From Vallitalea longa (GTDB taxonomy: Bacteria > Bacillota > Clostridia > Lachnospirales > Vallitaleaceae), in NCBI RefSeq assembly GCF_027923465.1, contig NZ_BRLB01000001.1, positions 1,178,001 to 1,242,000 on the forward strand: a stretch of DNA of 64,000 nt, given 5' to 3'. The stretch's first letter is position 1. Each line of letters begins with the position of its first letter. The position numbers were made by a program, and so were the translations under genes. Below are positions 52,383 through 62,164 of this stretch, one piece after another. Under the pieces are notes generated by a model, which did not search any database, was not told the origin of the DNA, and worked only from the letters and a program-made list of their open reading frames with translations.

Positions 52383-53795
52383 CTAACACATTAATTTTTT
52401 TCTATCTTTAATCCTATTACATATAGTAAATGCACCATTACCTGCTAAGATGAATAATATAGGCATTGCAGCATACTTATATCTGAAGCTAATTTCAATT
52501 AACAGATGTGCACCAGTATAAGCAGTAAATATATAGTATAATAAATATACATTTTTATTCTTATCATCTCTAAAGTACCTAATAAGGCCAAATAATAGGA
52601 ACCCTATTATAAAAGTATAGAAGATTTTCTCTAATTCCTGGGATTGCCTATATATATAATCAAAACTTACTCCGTACCTTTCTATTCCTTTTCCTATAAG
52701 ATGCGGAAATGTAAATACTCCCAACTCATAGTCTCCCCACATATATCTAATCTTATTGACCATCAAGCTCAACATTCTGTCAGGTGGTATTGTTAAACGC
52801 TCCATGATGATTTTTTTCTCATTTTCGAATAACTCTTCTGGCTTGATTTCTTCATATAATTGAAGGGTCTTGGCATCTTCTGAAGAAAATCGTCCAGAAG
52901 TCTGTTCATTAAGACCCGTTACGAATTTCCAATAAGGATTATTGTTTTTGAGTCCATTATACGTAACACCTGTAGCTATTGATATACCTGAAATACCATA
53001 GAATACTATCAGGTATGATAATAGGAATATAACGAATTGTTTCATATGTTTAGCGAATACAGCTTTATTGCTGCTCAATAAATTCCTTATGAAAATGGCT
53101 GCAATAAAAACAATACCTATAGGACGCATAGTATTTCCCACAGCAATGAATATTCCACCAATAATCCATTTACTATAACTGCCCTTCTCTTTAACAATAA
53201 AATATAGCCCTATATAAAAGAATAGTGTTGCGATATGTTGATTAGTCAATACAGGGGCCATAAAAAACAAAGGTATGTACAATGCATGAAAAGCACTTGC
53301 AATCCTACCTACATATTCATTGAACACACTCTTCCCTATTCTATATACAAGATAATTGGTTGCCGCAATAAATAAGCAATTTATGGCTTTCAACACAAAT
53401 ACATTAGCCCCGAATATCTTAATGATCAAACCTTGATATACCGCAAATATGGTTTGATAAGGGAAGGATGAAAAATATTGAAAATCTTTGAATGAATAAT
53501 CATTCACCGCAAACATTTTACCCGCATCGAACATAACTGAAAAATCAGATATGGGAGGGGTATCTACTATTATTATCATTGCAATCTTGGTTACCAAAGA
53601 GAACAGAAAGATTATCAAGCCATAATGTGGAATTTTTAGCTTGATAACCAAATATATGATAACCAATAAAATACATACTGGAATAATATATAGAACATTA
53701 ATTTTTTCTGTAACTATAAAATATATATTAATAATAAACACTAGTGCAAAAAATATAATCATGTATATGTCAAATAACTTCTTTAGAATTTTCAT
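52383..53795 (-). CDS. GT39/ArnT-like membrane glycosyltransferase
   Basis: A 470-residue GT-C type protein with about ten to twelve helices. An acidic pair early in the first external loop region (IIVDTPPISDFSVMFDAGKMF, about 69-90) is where PMT/GT39 proteins keep catalytic Asp residues. ALYIPLFFMAPVLTNQHIATLFFYIGLY is typical of the family. It would use a polyprenyl-phosphate sugar to modify a surface polymer. I chose the ATG at 53795 with GAGGTG six bases upstream. It follows the GtrB-like gene by 23 bp and is probably cotranscribed with it. Confidence 0.8.
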   Translation of the reverse strand: MKILKKLFDIYMIIFFALVFIINIYFIVTEKINVLYIIPVCILLVIIYLVIKLKIPHYGLIIFLFSLVTKIAMIIIVDTPPISDFSVMFDAGKMFAVNDYSFKDFQYFSSFPYQTIFAVYQGLIIKIFGANVFVLKAINCLFIAATNYLVYRIGKSVFNEYVGRIASAFHALYIPLFFMAPVLTNQHIATLFFYIGLYFIVKEKGSYSKWIIGGIFIAVGNTMRPIGIVFIAAIFIRNLLSSNKAVFAKHMKQFVIFLLSYLIVFYGISGISIATGVTYNGLKNNNPYWKFVTGLNEQTSGRFSSEDAKTLQLYEEIKPEELFENEKKIIMERLTIPPDRMLSLMVNKIRYMWGDYELGVFTFPHLIGKGIERYGVSFDYIYRQSQELEKIFYTFIIGFLLFGLIRYFRDDKNKNVYLLYYIFTAYTGAHLLIEISFRYKYAAMPILFILAGNGAFTICNRIKDRKKLMC

Positions 53796-53818
53796 GTAAA
53801 GCACCTCATCATAGTATT

Positions 53819-54751
53819 CTATTCTTTATCCCCTTCATATTTATTAATAAAATACAATGGTCTATTCTTAGTTTCATTGAATATTCTTCCAACATATTCT
53901 CCCAAAATACCAATACCAACCAATTGGATACTTCCAATAAACAACATAATACTAACCAATGAAGCATAACCAGGCAATTCAACACCAACAATCAATGTTC
54001 TAAGCACAATATAGATCATATATATAAAAGCAAATAAACCAGTAAAACCTCCAATGAATGTTGCAATCCTAAGTGGCATAATGGTAAACGTAGTAATTCC
54101 TTCTATAGCTAAACCTATTAATTTCCAATAATTCCATTTGGTCTTGCCTGCTGCTCTTTCATCTCTATCAAATAATATCTCTTTTTTCTTGAATCCAATT
54201 AAGCTGAATAATCCTTTCGTATACCTTCCAGATTCTCTAAATTGCTTTAAAGCATCAATAGCTTTGCGGTTAAGCAAACGGAAATCTCCAGTATCCTTTT
54301 GAATTTCTACTTTTGACAATTTGCTCAACAACCTATAAAAGCAATGGGATGTAAACTTCTTCATGAAGCTTTCACCTTTTCTACTGGATCTCTTAGCATA
54401 TACATCATCATATCCTTTTTCCCATTCCTCTATCATGGTTGGAATAAGGCTAGGAGGATCTTGTAAATCCGCATCCATTATTATAACTGCATCACCAGTA
54501 ACATGATCAAGTCCTGCCGCCATAGCTATTTCCTTTCCATAATTTCTGGAAAGGTCTACATAAGAGACTCTACTGTCATTTATTCTCATAGCTATTATTT
54601 TATTGAGAGTCATATCTTTACTACCATCATTAACAAATAGTATTTCAAAATTATAATCTATCTTATCAATTATTTTAACTACTTCTTCATAAAAGATATT
54701 AATTACCTCTTCTTCATTATAACAAGGTACTAATATAGTTATCGTTTTCAA
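53819..54751 (-). CDS. GtrB/DPM1-like family 2 glycosyltransferase
   Basis: A 310-residue enzyme that probably loads a sugar onto polyprenyl phosphate at the inner membrane face. It has the GT2 fold start TILVPCYNEEEVIN, the metal-binding IIMDADLQDPP and the acceptor segment DTGDFRLLNRKAIDALKQFRESGRY, then two C-terminal helices (about 230-290), as in GtrB and bactoprenol glucosyltransferases. The best start is a TTG at 54751 with AGGAGG seven bases upstream; longer in-frame readings to 54805 lack a ribosome site. It supplies donor for the GT-C proteins around it. Confidence 0.9.
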   Translation of the reverse strand: MKTITILVPCYNEEEVINIFYEEVVKIIDKIDYNFEILFVNDGSKDMTLNKIIAMRINDSRVSYVDLSRNYGKEIAMAAGLDHVTGDAVIIMDADLQDPPSLIPTMIEEWEKGYDDVYAKRSSRKGESFMKKFTSHCFYRLLSKLSKVEIQKDTGDFRLLNRKAIDALKQFRESGRYTKGLFSLIGFKKKEILFDRDERAAGKTKWNYWKLIGLAIEGITTFTIMPLRIATFIGGFTGLFAFIYMIYIVLRTLIVGVELPGYASLVSIMLFIGSIQLVGIGILGEYVGRIFNETKNRPLYFINKYEGDKE

Positions 54752-54923
54752 TACTCTTCCTCCTGTTGTAATCAAATATTTAGAATCATAAAAATATTTC
54801 ATCAATTATTCATTGATTCTATTATAGTATCTTTTTCAAGCCTATAATATTATACCATATAAGTAAATCATTACAAGCTTAGCATATTACCATTTTTTAT
54901 TATATAAAAATATTTTTTCTGAT

Positions 54924-54961
54924 AGATAATATGGGTATATCCCACCTGTAAATTATTATCT
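54924..54961 (-). other. nested hairpin upstream of the GtrB-like gene
   Basis: AGATAAT (54924-54930) pairs with 54955-54961, and TGGG/CCCA (54932-54944) forms an inner hairpin. It lies right after the DUF6056 gene. A weak terminator is possible because T-rich DNA follows on the minus strand a few bases later. Confidence 0.3.
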
Positions 54962-54969
54962 AATGCATG

Positions 54970-56640
54970 CTAGTTTGTCCAATTAATTTCCACATCACGA
55001 TTAACTCCTATATATGTCTTATAATAGTCTTTGTAATAATCATTATGATATGGCATCACCCATCCGTGAAAATCATTAGGTAATCTCTTCTGGTCTAGTT
55101 TGCCAGTCTGATTTTCATCTACATACTGTTCAGCAATTCTCACATTACTATCATAAACTTTAGCATTGGCAATATAGCCTTTCATTAATGGTACCATAAT
55201 AGTAAATGATACTATTGCTAGAGTCAAATAACCTACAGCGATACCTACTCTTCTACAATCCTTTATTCCTCTTATTTGAACATTTCTATTAATCACCAAT
55301 ATATAAGCAACAAAAGGTATAGGTAGAAGCCATGGTAGATTAAACAACAGACATGCAAAACCTCCACAAATCGCTGATATCCCTTGATTGTTTAACTTAG
55401 GTATTATACAACCACTATATAAAACAAACATAAATATAGGAAATATTAAATTACGTGGTCCAAAAACAGGTGAAACGATCATCATGAATTGTGCACCAAA
55501 AGCAAGTATGACAGCTATTATAGGAAGAGTATTATTCTCTATAATCTTATTCTTGTATATAAGTATTGCTGCATATACCAAAGTATATAAATATCCAATA
55601 CCAATAAATGCTGCGACAATCATTTTCCCTGCAAGAGGATAATAATTAATAACTTTTCCAGTTACTGCTTGCCACAATAGACCAATACAAGAACTTCCTC
55701 CAACTATTATTGCAATATTTCTTGTCCATCTTAATTTAACAGATACGTATTTACTATATTTGAATATAACTCCAATTGATGCTATTATTGCAAGCATATG
55801 ATAAGGAAGCATTATATTAGAAAACGCAAAATAATTCTCCTGATATTGAAGGTTATATAATATTAACTGAAATAAACCATCAGCCGGCTGTTCTTCTATA
55901 GATGCACGAAGAAAAACAGATGGTGCACATACTACAGTGAGCATTCCTATGAATACTATAATCAAAGTGATGATTTCCATAATTTTCAGTTTTTTCTTGC
56001 GAAAAAATTTCTTCTCTAGTAAAATCAATAATGTCAGTCCAAATGTCATTACACTTGCCTGCTCTACAGTCGCAGCAGCTAAAAAACCCAACACTGGCAC
56101 ATACCAACTAATTTTTTCTCTAACCATAGAACGATGAAGAACATACCAAAAAATTAGAAGCATGAAAACAGGATAAACATAATTAAATGATCCTGTTAAC
56201 CAGTAAACACTTTGTCTAACAAAATGCAAGTTAAAAAAAGCAATAGCAACAGCTATAATAACAGCTGAATAACCAACCATACTTTTGTCATTGTTCTCTT
56301 CAGATCCCATACAGATCTTTGCTCCAAAAAATACAATTAAAGCCAAAATTAAAGAATTGAAAATCGCCCAGAAATGTTCACTTATACCTAGAAATATTGT
56401 AGCAAGAATGTGTACAATAGATCTACCGTTAGCTCTCATATAATGATCTACATGCCTTGCCACAAAATAATCAAAATCTCCGTCAGTAAAACAAGAGTAG
56501 AATAGATCATCTCCGTATATTCTAACATTTAAGTTAATTATAAATGTTAATACAAAAGTCAACAACATTATAAAAATCAGTCCATATTTTTCCCACGTAT
56601 TTTTTCCCTTATTAATAAATTTTTTTCCCTCATCACTCAA
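54970..56640 (-). CDS. DUF6056-like polytopic membrane protein
   Basis: A 556-residue protein with about twelve or thirteen helices, resembling DUF6056/GT-C-like proteins found in surface-polysaccharide loci. An early external loop NVRIYGDDLFYSCF... carries an Asp pair (near 38-39), a possible catalytic site, and DHYMRANGRSIVHIL follows. A soluble tail of about 60 residues ends the protein. The TTG start overlaps the stop codon of gtrA (TTGA), so the two are translationally coupled. Function inferred: transfer of a sugar from a polyprenyl carrier. Confidence 0.7.
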   Translation of the reverse strand: MSDEGKKFINKGKNTWEKYGLIFIMLLTFVLTFIINLNVRIYGDDLFYSCFTDGDFDYFVARHVDHYMRANGRSIVHILATIFLGISEHFWAIFNSLILALIVFFGAKICMGSEENNDKSMVGYSAVIIAVAIAFFNLHFVRQSVYWLTGSFNYVYPVFMLLIFWYVLHRSMVREKISWYVPVLGFLAAATVEQASVMTFGLTLLILLEKKFFRKKKLKIMEIITLIIVFIGMLTVVCAPSVFLRASIEEQPADGLFQLILYNLQYQENYFAFSNIMLPYHMLAIIASIGVIFKYSKYVSVKLRWTRNIAIIVGGSSCIGLLWQAVTGKVINYYPLAGKMIVAAFIGIGYLYTLVYAAILIYKNKIIENNTLPIIAVILAFGAQFMMIVSPVFGPRNLIFPIFMFVLYSGCIIPKLNNQGISAICGGFACLLFNLPWLLPIPFVAYILVINRNVQIRGIKDCRRVGIAVGYLTLAIVSFTIMVPLMKGYIANAKVYDSNVRIAEQYVDENQTGKLDQKRLPNDFHGWVMPYHNDYYKDYYKTYIGVNRDVEINWTN

Positions 56641-57080
56641 ATTTTTTCCCTCTTTCTAAACACTAGAAGCTGCGCAAATAAGTAATTCAATACAAGTACA
56701 ATAATACTGATTATTACTTTTGATATCATAGCTTCTATTTGCAACCATGATGTAAGAACGTATACACCACCTACTTCAATTAACATAGTGACACCTCTAG
56801 ATGAAAAGAAACTAAATGCTTCTAGTAAAAATTCCTTAGTGGAATCACATTTACTTCTGAATACAAATATCTTATTAGTCACATATGCAAAAATAACTGC
56901 ACATATTATAGATATTACATTAGCAATATTAAGATTAATATTAAGGAGATATGTAAACAACCAAAAGACAGTGAAATTCACTAAAGTTGTTAATCCCCCT
57001 ATGAATACATATCTAAATATCTTTTGAAATCTTTCATCCTGCATAATTTCTTTTATATAATTGATTAGTCTCTTTATCAT
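56637..57080 (-). CDS. GtrA-family membrane protein
   Basis: A 147-residue protein with four helices, typical of GtrA, the presumed flippase for polyprenyl-phosphate-linked sugars. Landmarks are FRYVFIGGLTTLVNFTVFWLF near the start and AYVTNKIFVFRSK. It precedes the DUF6056 gene with a 4-bp overlap, giving the pairing GtrA (flip), GtrB-like (load) and GT-C (transfer) expected of three-component glycosylation. The ribosome site (AGGAAA) is weak. Confidence 0.9.
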   Translation of the reverse strand: MIKRLINYIKEIMQDERFQKIFRYVFIGGLTTLVNFTVFWLFTYLLNINLNIANVISIICAVIFAYVTNKIFVFRSKCDSTKEFLLEAFSFFSSRGVTMLIEVGGVYVLTSWLQIEAMISKVIISIIVLVLNYLFAQLLVFRKREKI

Positions 57081-57241
57081 ATAATTTTCCTATCTTTCTT
57101 AATACTACTTCTGATATTTTGTGAAATAACATATTTCGTCCAATACACTTAATATGTTACAATATTTTACCAATACAAGTATACTATTAATAGTTTCAGT
57201 TATCAAATTACAATATTATTACATTTTCATTCTAATATGCT

Positions 57242-59359
57242 TTAGTTGCCATCTTTTCTGATATACATGCATGGTACAATCCCTATACTAGAAGTATTAG
57301 CTTCTTTGTGATAAGCAAATCCATCAAGACCTACAACTCTAACAAACCTTGAATTAGTATATGGAGTCCTTAACCAATAACTTCTTGATTTCTTTTTATT
57401 CACTACATGTTTATCGTAATCATTTACATCTAGCATGAAAACTCTTTCTTCATTGACACTACCATATGCTTCATTAACATTCTGAGTTATATATCCAGGT
57501 ATACAATACCAATAATGAGGCTTATTGCCTTGTTCTATCAATGTATTTTTATCAGGTGATAAAATAGTCTTTATTGGAGTATTAATAATTTTTTCTTTTT
57601 CTTCTGCATTGAATCCGTACAAAAATCCTTCCTCTGTTTCGTTGTTAAGCCATTTTCTTACATCAGAATCTATCCATAAATTGGAATCATCTTCATCGAA
57701 TTTCATAACATCAATCACATCATTAGTTGCAATAAAATAATAATCATCGGTCTCATCAAGGATTTCCCAGACTATATCTTCATTATTGTATTTTCCAAAA
57801 ACCATAGTTTTGTTGTTATTACTATAATTCATGACTATAGAGGATACAACACAAATTATTATAAAACCAGTGATTCCAGCTATAATCTTGTATCGTCTTT
57901 TCTCCAATAGTTTTAATATATCTGCCACTATAAATATTATCGTCAAATCCAATAGAACATTAAACAAAAACATATGTTTTATAAGATCAGCCTCTCCATT
58001 ACCAATAACAGGCAATATGAATTGACTTCCTGCAAATAATATAATCATTACCCTAAAAACTAGCGGTAGAATATTTCGTTTCTTATCTCCTCTTGATTTA
58101 TTTCTTCTTGTCAGAAGAATAGTTGTTATGATAAATAAGATGAAAATGACCACTATTATAAATAGTGCAGATTCATATGCTGTTTTTCTTAATTTCTCCC
58201 ACAAACTAAAGCTTTCATCAAATTTAACTCCTTCATCATAATCCTTCCTATTATAGTTACCTAGATAAGGAGGTCTTATGATCGTACTGGATACAGCTGA
58301 TAATTTAATCTTATCCATCAATCTATCTGGATGTGTAAGATAAAACAAACTTATTTTCATTGGAGTAGCTTTCTTATATACTTCTTCTCTGAATTCATCA
58401 CTATATATATCAAAACCACTATGGTCCATATACCCATGAGTTCCTTGTAGATTCAAATATTTTTCATCAATATCAAGATATGAAAGGTCCTCCTTAGGAT
58501 TATCTGAATCCTTAAGGACTCCATAGAATAGAGAATGATATTTATTCACATCTCCCATCCATTTTGGTACTGATACATAATAATAAACAGAAGTCACAAG
58601 CATACATAGGCTTCCCATGACTATTAATGCTCTTATCTTATTATCCCTTTTATAATAGAATAATAATCCAGAGAATATTATCATAAGAATTCCTAGAGGT
58701 ATATTAGCGACTTTTGCACCGATAAATATACACCCTGCTATAAAGTTCACTATGTATAATATGTACTTGTCCCTTTTTCCATTAATTATACACAACATAC
58801 TGCCTATATATATCAATAATGATACTAAAATCAGAGGTTCACCGAAAAAGGAATTAAAATATACTAAATATCCTTTATCAAAATAGATAAATATAATTAT
58901 AGCTGATAGTAAAATCTTAAATAATATATTCTTATAACGAAATCCCTTTATCAATAACACTATTCCTAAACTAACAAGCATCAGATACAATATGGATATT
59001 GCCCTAATATCAAAATCATAAATCTTATTATACCTAGAATACTTAACCACACCATTTATCACCTGCGCTAAATTCACGATGACAGAATGTGTAGACTTAT
59101 AGCCACTGATATTATGTATTCCTGGATTAATTATAAACTTAATATATTCGGAAAGAGAATTGAATTCCCTATCATATGCAAAATCTTGTTGAGCATAAAA
59201 ATATTTATCATTTTCATCACTAGCAAGTCCTACAGGTTGAATCACTCTTCCGAAGTCACAATTATCCGCCAAGCCCACAGTCGTAGGATAATTAATCAGG
59301 AGATAACCTGTTACTACTAGAATCATAAACAATATAAAATACCATACATTTCTTTTCAT
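57242..59359 (-). CDS. polytopic membrane protein fused to a C-terminal DUF6273 domain
   Basis: A 705-residue protein. The N-terminal part (about 1-510) has about ten helices with a large loop (about 270-375), in the style of GT-C surface-glycan proteins. The last 190 residues form a soluble domain with the DUF6273 pattern (FGKYNNEDIVWEILDE; NLWIDSDVRKWLNNETEEGF; SRSYWLRTPY; VPCMYI), a C-type-lectin/formylglycine-enzyme-like fold common in clostridial surface proteins. A strong ATG at 59359 has GGAGG five bases upstream. The fusion is unusual; a role in recognising or modifying a surface polymer is inference. Confidence 0.75.
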   Translation of the reverse strand: MKRNVWYFILFMILVVTGYLLINYPTTVGLADNCDFGRVIQPVGLASDENDKYFYAQQDFAYDREFNSLSEYIKFIINPGIHNISGYKSTHSVIVNLAQVINGVVKYSRYNKIYDFDIRAISILYLMLVSLGIVLLIKGFRYKNILFKILLSAIIIFIYFDKGYLVYFNSFFGEPLILVSLLIYIGSMLCIINGKRDKYILYIVNFIAGCIFIGAKVANIPLGILMIIFSGLLFYYKRDNKIRALIVMGSLCMLVTSVYYYVSVPKWMGDVNKYHSLFYGVLKDSDNPKEDLSYLDIDEKYLNLQGTHGYMDHSGFDIYSDEFREEVYKKATPMKISLFYLTHPDRLMDKIKLSAVSSTIIRPPYLGNYNRKDYDEGVKFDESFSLWEKLRKTAYESALFIIVVIFILFIITTILLTRRNKSRGDKKRNILPLVFRVMIILFAGSQFILPVIGNGEADLIKHMFLFNVLLDLTIIFIVADILKLLEKRRYKIIAGITGFIIICVVSSIVMNYSNNNKTMVFGKYNNEDIVWEILDETDDYYFIATNDVIDVMKFDEDDSNLWIDSDVRKWLNNETEEGFLYGFNAEEKEKIINTPIKTILSPDKNTLIEQGNKPHYWYCIPGYITQNVNEAYGSVNEERVFMLDVNDYDKHVVNKKKSRSYWLRTPYTNSRFVRVVGLDGFAYHKEANTSSIGIVPCMYIRKDGN

Positions 59360-59465
59360 AATAGCCTCCATAATCTATCTTAAATCAAGTACAATATCAA
59401 ACGAATTTTTTTCACTAGATTTATTTTCGTAAGAATCTGTTTACTTCAAGTCAACTCTTATATAC

Positions 59466-59882
59466 CTATTGGTTAATATTTTGAAGCTTACTCCAAATCT
59501 CAGGTTTCATCTTCTTAATATTGACTATCTTGAAATCGTCATTTACAAAAGTATGTTTCGTACTGCCTTTCGCAATAATTTTATCGTCCTTTTCTCTTAC
59601 CACATTATAGTTGAAAATTACTTTAACTGGATTCATCTCACTTATCCAAGCTTGAATAATAAGATTATCCTCATATTTCGCCCCTTGAATATATTTACAA
59701 CTTGATTCTAGTACTGGCATCATTATACCCGCTTCTTCCATGTCTCTATATGACATTCCTGTTTCAGTAATGAATTCTCCCCTAGCTATTTCAAACCATG
59801 GGTAATATTTTGAATGATGGACTATTCCCATTTGGTCTGTTTCCACATATCTTACCTTTAATTTGGTTTCATGAATATACAT
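59466..59882 (-). CDS. acyl-CoA thioesterase, YbgC/4HBT type
   Basis: A 138-residue hot-dog-fold thioesterase. The active-site segment RYVETDQMGIVHHSKYYPWFEIARGEF (Asp in the 4HBT-type position, then HH) and FNYNVVREKDDKIIAKGSTKHTFV are typical. It hydrolyses acyl-CoA or acyl-carrier thioesters; the substrate is unknown. The ATG at 59882 (GGGAGGA upstream, inside the kinase gene) starts 1 bp after the kinase stop, so it is probably the third gene of that operon. Confidence 0.88.
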   Translation of the reverse strand: MYIHETKLKVRYVETDQMGIVHHSKYYPWFEIARGEFITETGMSYRDMEEAGIMMPVLESSCKYIQGAKYEDNLIIQAWISEMNPVKVIFNYNVVREKDDKIIAKGSTKHTFVNDDFKIVNIKKMKPEIWSKLQNINQ

Positions 59883-59883
59883 A

Positions 59884-61281
59884 TTAATTATTCCTCCCAT
59901 CAGAATTATTGTATTGTGGTAATTCAACCATTGCTTTTAAACCTTTTTTATTATCGCTTGTTAATATTAACTGTCCTTTGTGTGCCTTAGCAATTCTAGC
60001 TACCATTGGAAGACCTAATCCATGACCATTAACGTTTGAATTTTTATCATTGGATGTATAAGGTAATCTTGTTAAGTTTTCAATCTTATCTTCTGATATT
60101 CCCTTACCATTGTCAGAAACACTAAAACAACATAACTCATTGTTAATAACAGATGTACTGATTAGTATTTCACACCCATCAGGATTATGGACTATACTAT
60201 TTAATACAAGATTATACACAGCTCTGATCAATAACTTTTCATCTGCTATAACCAATATATTTTCATCAGATACATCTAAAGTAATTACGAATTTTTCATC
60301 AAGTCCATTATTAAGAAAATCAACAACTACTTGCCTTGCAACCTTAGATAATCTTACATGGGTGAGATTTAGAGGCTGCATATCATATTCTAACATAGAT
60401 ACAAGATTCAGATCATTAACTAATGATCGTAGTTTCTCACCTTGTTGTCTTATAATTCCTGCTTGCTGCTTACATTCCATAGGTATACTAGTACTATGTT
60501 CTAATTCACTTGCGTAACCAAGCACCATTGATAATGGTGTACGTATATCATGGGAAATTCCTGCAATCCAGTTGGAACGTGCCATATCTCTTTCTTTTAG
60601 CTTAGTATTTTTCTCTTGTAATATATTAGAAGTTTGATTGATGCTATTGGCAATATCCATCAAAACACCTTTAGTTTTTATAAATATAGGCTTCTCATTA
60701 GCCAAATTATGTATACCTTTTATCAGAGGTTTAACAGATTTTATTAATCTTGTTCCAACAAAAACTGATAACATCAAAGCTATAACTATATTAATAATAA
60801 ACATTATACCTACCTTCATTGGTAATGAACTAATCCAACTGACAGGCATTTGGAATTGGTATTTCGCAAAACTTTTTTTTGGATACCCAAGCACAATCAA
60901 ACCATATTCGTGTTCCCAAACAAAAACAGGATAGTCTTCTAAGAAATTTCTTGAAAGTTTAGCGATATCAGTCAATGTGAATGAATTAGGAATATCGCTG
61001 GGCAATCTATAATTCCATATGACATCGCCACTATCATCTATAAGTATAGCCCATAATCTTTTCTCTGTTAATACTTTTTTAGTATCCTCACTTAACTCAT
61101 AACTTGAATTATTATTAAAATCTCTAGCTATGTTTTTTAGCTCTTTTTTAGGTGAATGTCCACCATTCATTCCTTTGAACACAAAAGAAGCTAGAATCGT
61201 ATAATCAAGAACTAGTAGGAAAATGCAGATAATTATTGTAGCACCTACAAAACGACGTAAAATCCGAGATATACCATCCAT
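59884..61281 (-). CDS. sensor histidine kinase of an OmpR-type pair
   Basis: A 465-residue kinase with two helices (about 7-30 and 158-180), an external region between them, the phosphoacceptor motif ISHDIRTPLSMVLGYASEL, an N box NLVLNSIVHNPDG, and the G boxes DNGKGI and GHGLGLPM. I chose the ATG at 61281 because AGGGGG lies upstream; the TTG at 61296 sits in that site. With the adjacent regulator and the divergent ABC transporter it resembles antimicrobial-peptide sensing sets such as CprK/CprR of Clostridioides. Confidence 0.9.
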   Translation of the reverse strand: MDGISRILRRFVGATIIICIFLLVLDYTILASFVFKGMNGGHSPKKELKNIARDFNNNSSYELSEDTKKVLTEKRLWAILIDDSGDVIWNYRLPSDIPNSFTLTDIAKLSRNFLEDYPVFVWEHEYGLIVLGYPKKSFAKYQFQMPVSWISSLPMKVGIMFIINIVIALMLSVFVGTRLIKSVKPLIKGIHNLANEKPIFIKTKGVLMDIANSINQTSNILQEKNTKLKERDMARSNWIAGISHDIRTPLSMVLGYASELEHSTSIPMECKQQAGIIRQQGEKLRSLVNDLNLVSMLEYDMQPLNLTHVRLSKVARQVVVDFLNNGLDEKFVITLDVSDENILVIADEKLLIRAVYNLVLNSIVHNPDGCEILISTSVINNELCCFSVSDNGKGISEDKIENLTRLPYTSNDKNSNVNGHGLGLPMVARIAKAHKGQLILTSDNKKGLKAMVELPQYNNSDGRNN

Positions 61282-61282
61282 A

Positions 61283-61993
61283 TTATTCCCCCTCAACCAA
61301 CAGCTTGTAACCTAATCCTCGAACTGTAATAAGACTTTTTGGTTTTGAAGGATTTAATTCAATTTTTTCTCTTATTCTCCTGATATGTACCATTAGAGTA
61401 TTTTCATAGCTATAGTAATCATCCCCCCATACCGCTTGACATAAAGCATCTGTAGTAACAATACATCCTTTATTCTCATATAACTTCAACAAGAGTCCAT
61501 GTTCTTTGGCTGTCAAAGTTACTTCTTTTTCATCTCTTACTACTATTGCACTTTCCAAGTCTATAACACATCCTCGTATCTGAAAATTAGGTAAGCGTTT
61601 AGGCGTTATAGTTGTATACACTCTTTTAAGTATAGCAGTAAGTCGTAAAATAAGTTCTTTAGGCAAAAAAGGTTTTACTATATAATCATCTGCACCTAAT
61701 AATAGACCTAATAAACGATCCTCATCTTCACCTTTGGCAGATAGAAAAAGTACAGGTATATCAGAAAACTTTCTTATTGAAGAAAGCAATTGAAATCCAT
61801 CACCATCCGGTAGCATTACATCCAATATTGCAATATCAGGATTCTTATTTCTGCAAAAAGTGATAGCTTCTACACAATTGGAAGCCTTATATATTCTATA
61901 GAATCCTTCTTTAAATAAAAATTCTTCAATCATATTTCTTATCTGAATATCATCATCGACTATGAGTATTTTTTTGTTTTTTATACTTTCCAT
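61283..61993 (-). CDS. OmpR-family response regulator
   Basis: A 236-residue regulator with a receiver domain (Asp58 in AILDVMLPDGDG; Lys in IVKPFLP near 107) and a C-terminal winged helix (about 135-232; TAKEHGLLLKLYENKG, VWGDDYYSYENTLMVHIRRIREK). It precedes the kinase gene by 1 bp in one operon. It is divergent from the lantibiotic-type ABC genes, which it probably activates through the phased AAGGTA repeats at 62068-62106. Confidence 0.92.
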   Translation of the reverse strand: MESIKNKKILIVDDDIQIRNMIEEFLFKEGFYRIYKASNCVEAITFCRNKNPDIAILDVMLPDGDGFQLLSSIRKFSDIPVLFLSAKGEDEDRLLGLLLGADDYIVKPFLPKELILRLTAILKRVYTTITPKRLPNFQIRGCVIDLESAIVVRDEKEVTLTAKEHGLLLKLYENKGCIVTTDALCQAVWGDDYYSYENTLMVHIRRIREKIELNPSKPKSLITVRGLGYKLLVEGE

Positions 61994-62067
61994 TTGTTAT
62001 CACCCACATCTATTATACCTAACATGACTAACAATTTCATTATTCTTGGAATTTATATATTTTATTT

Positions 62068-62119
62068 AAGGTAATCGTAAGGTAGATTTTAGATTGTAGA
62101 AAGGTATGGAAGTTATAAT
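62068..62119 (+). promoter_or_regulatory. phased AAGGTA repeats and -10 box upstream of the ABC operon
   Basis: AAGGTA occurs at 62068, 62079 and 62101, that is at offsets of 11 and 22 bp. A perfect TATAAT at 62114-62119 has no good -35 box, as expected of an activated promoter. OmpR-family regulators bind direct repeats with about 11-bp spacing. The third copy falls in the spacer and may be chance. The ATPase gene starts 45 bp downstream. Confidence 0.5.
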
Positions 62120-62164
62120 TACGTTGTATTGAAATTAATATTAATGAAATGGAGTTGAATTCGT

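Noticed and set aside
57183-57194. ACTATTAATAGT palindrome upstream of gtrA as an operator
   Set aside because: A 12-bp AT-only-like palindrome is expected by chance in such DNA and no promoter is clearly associated.
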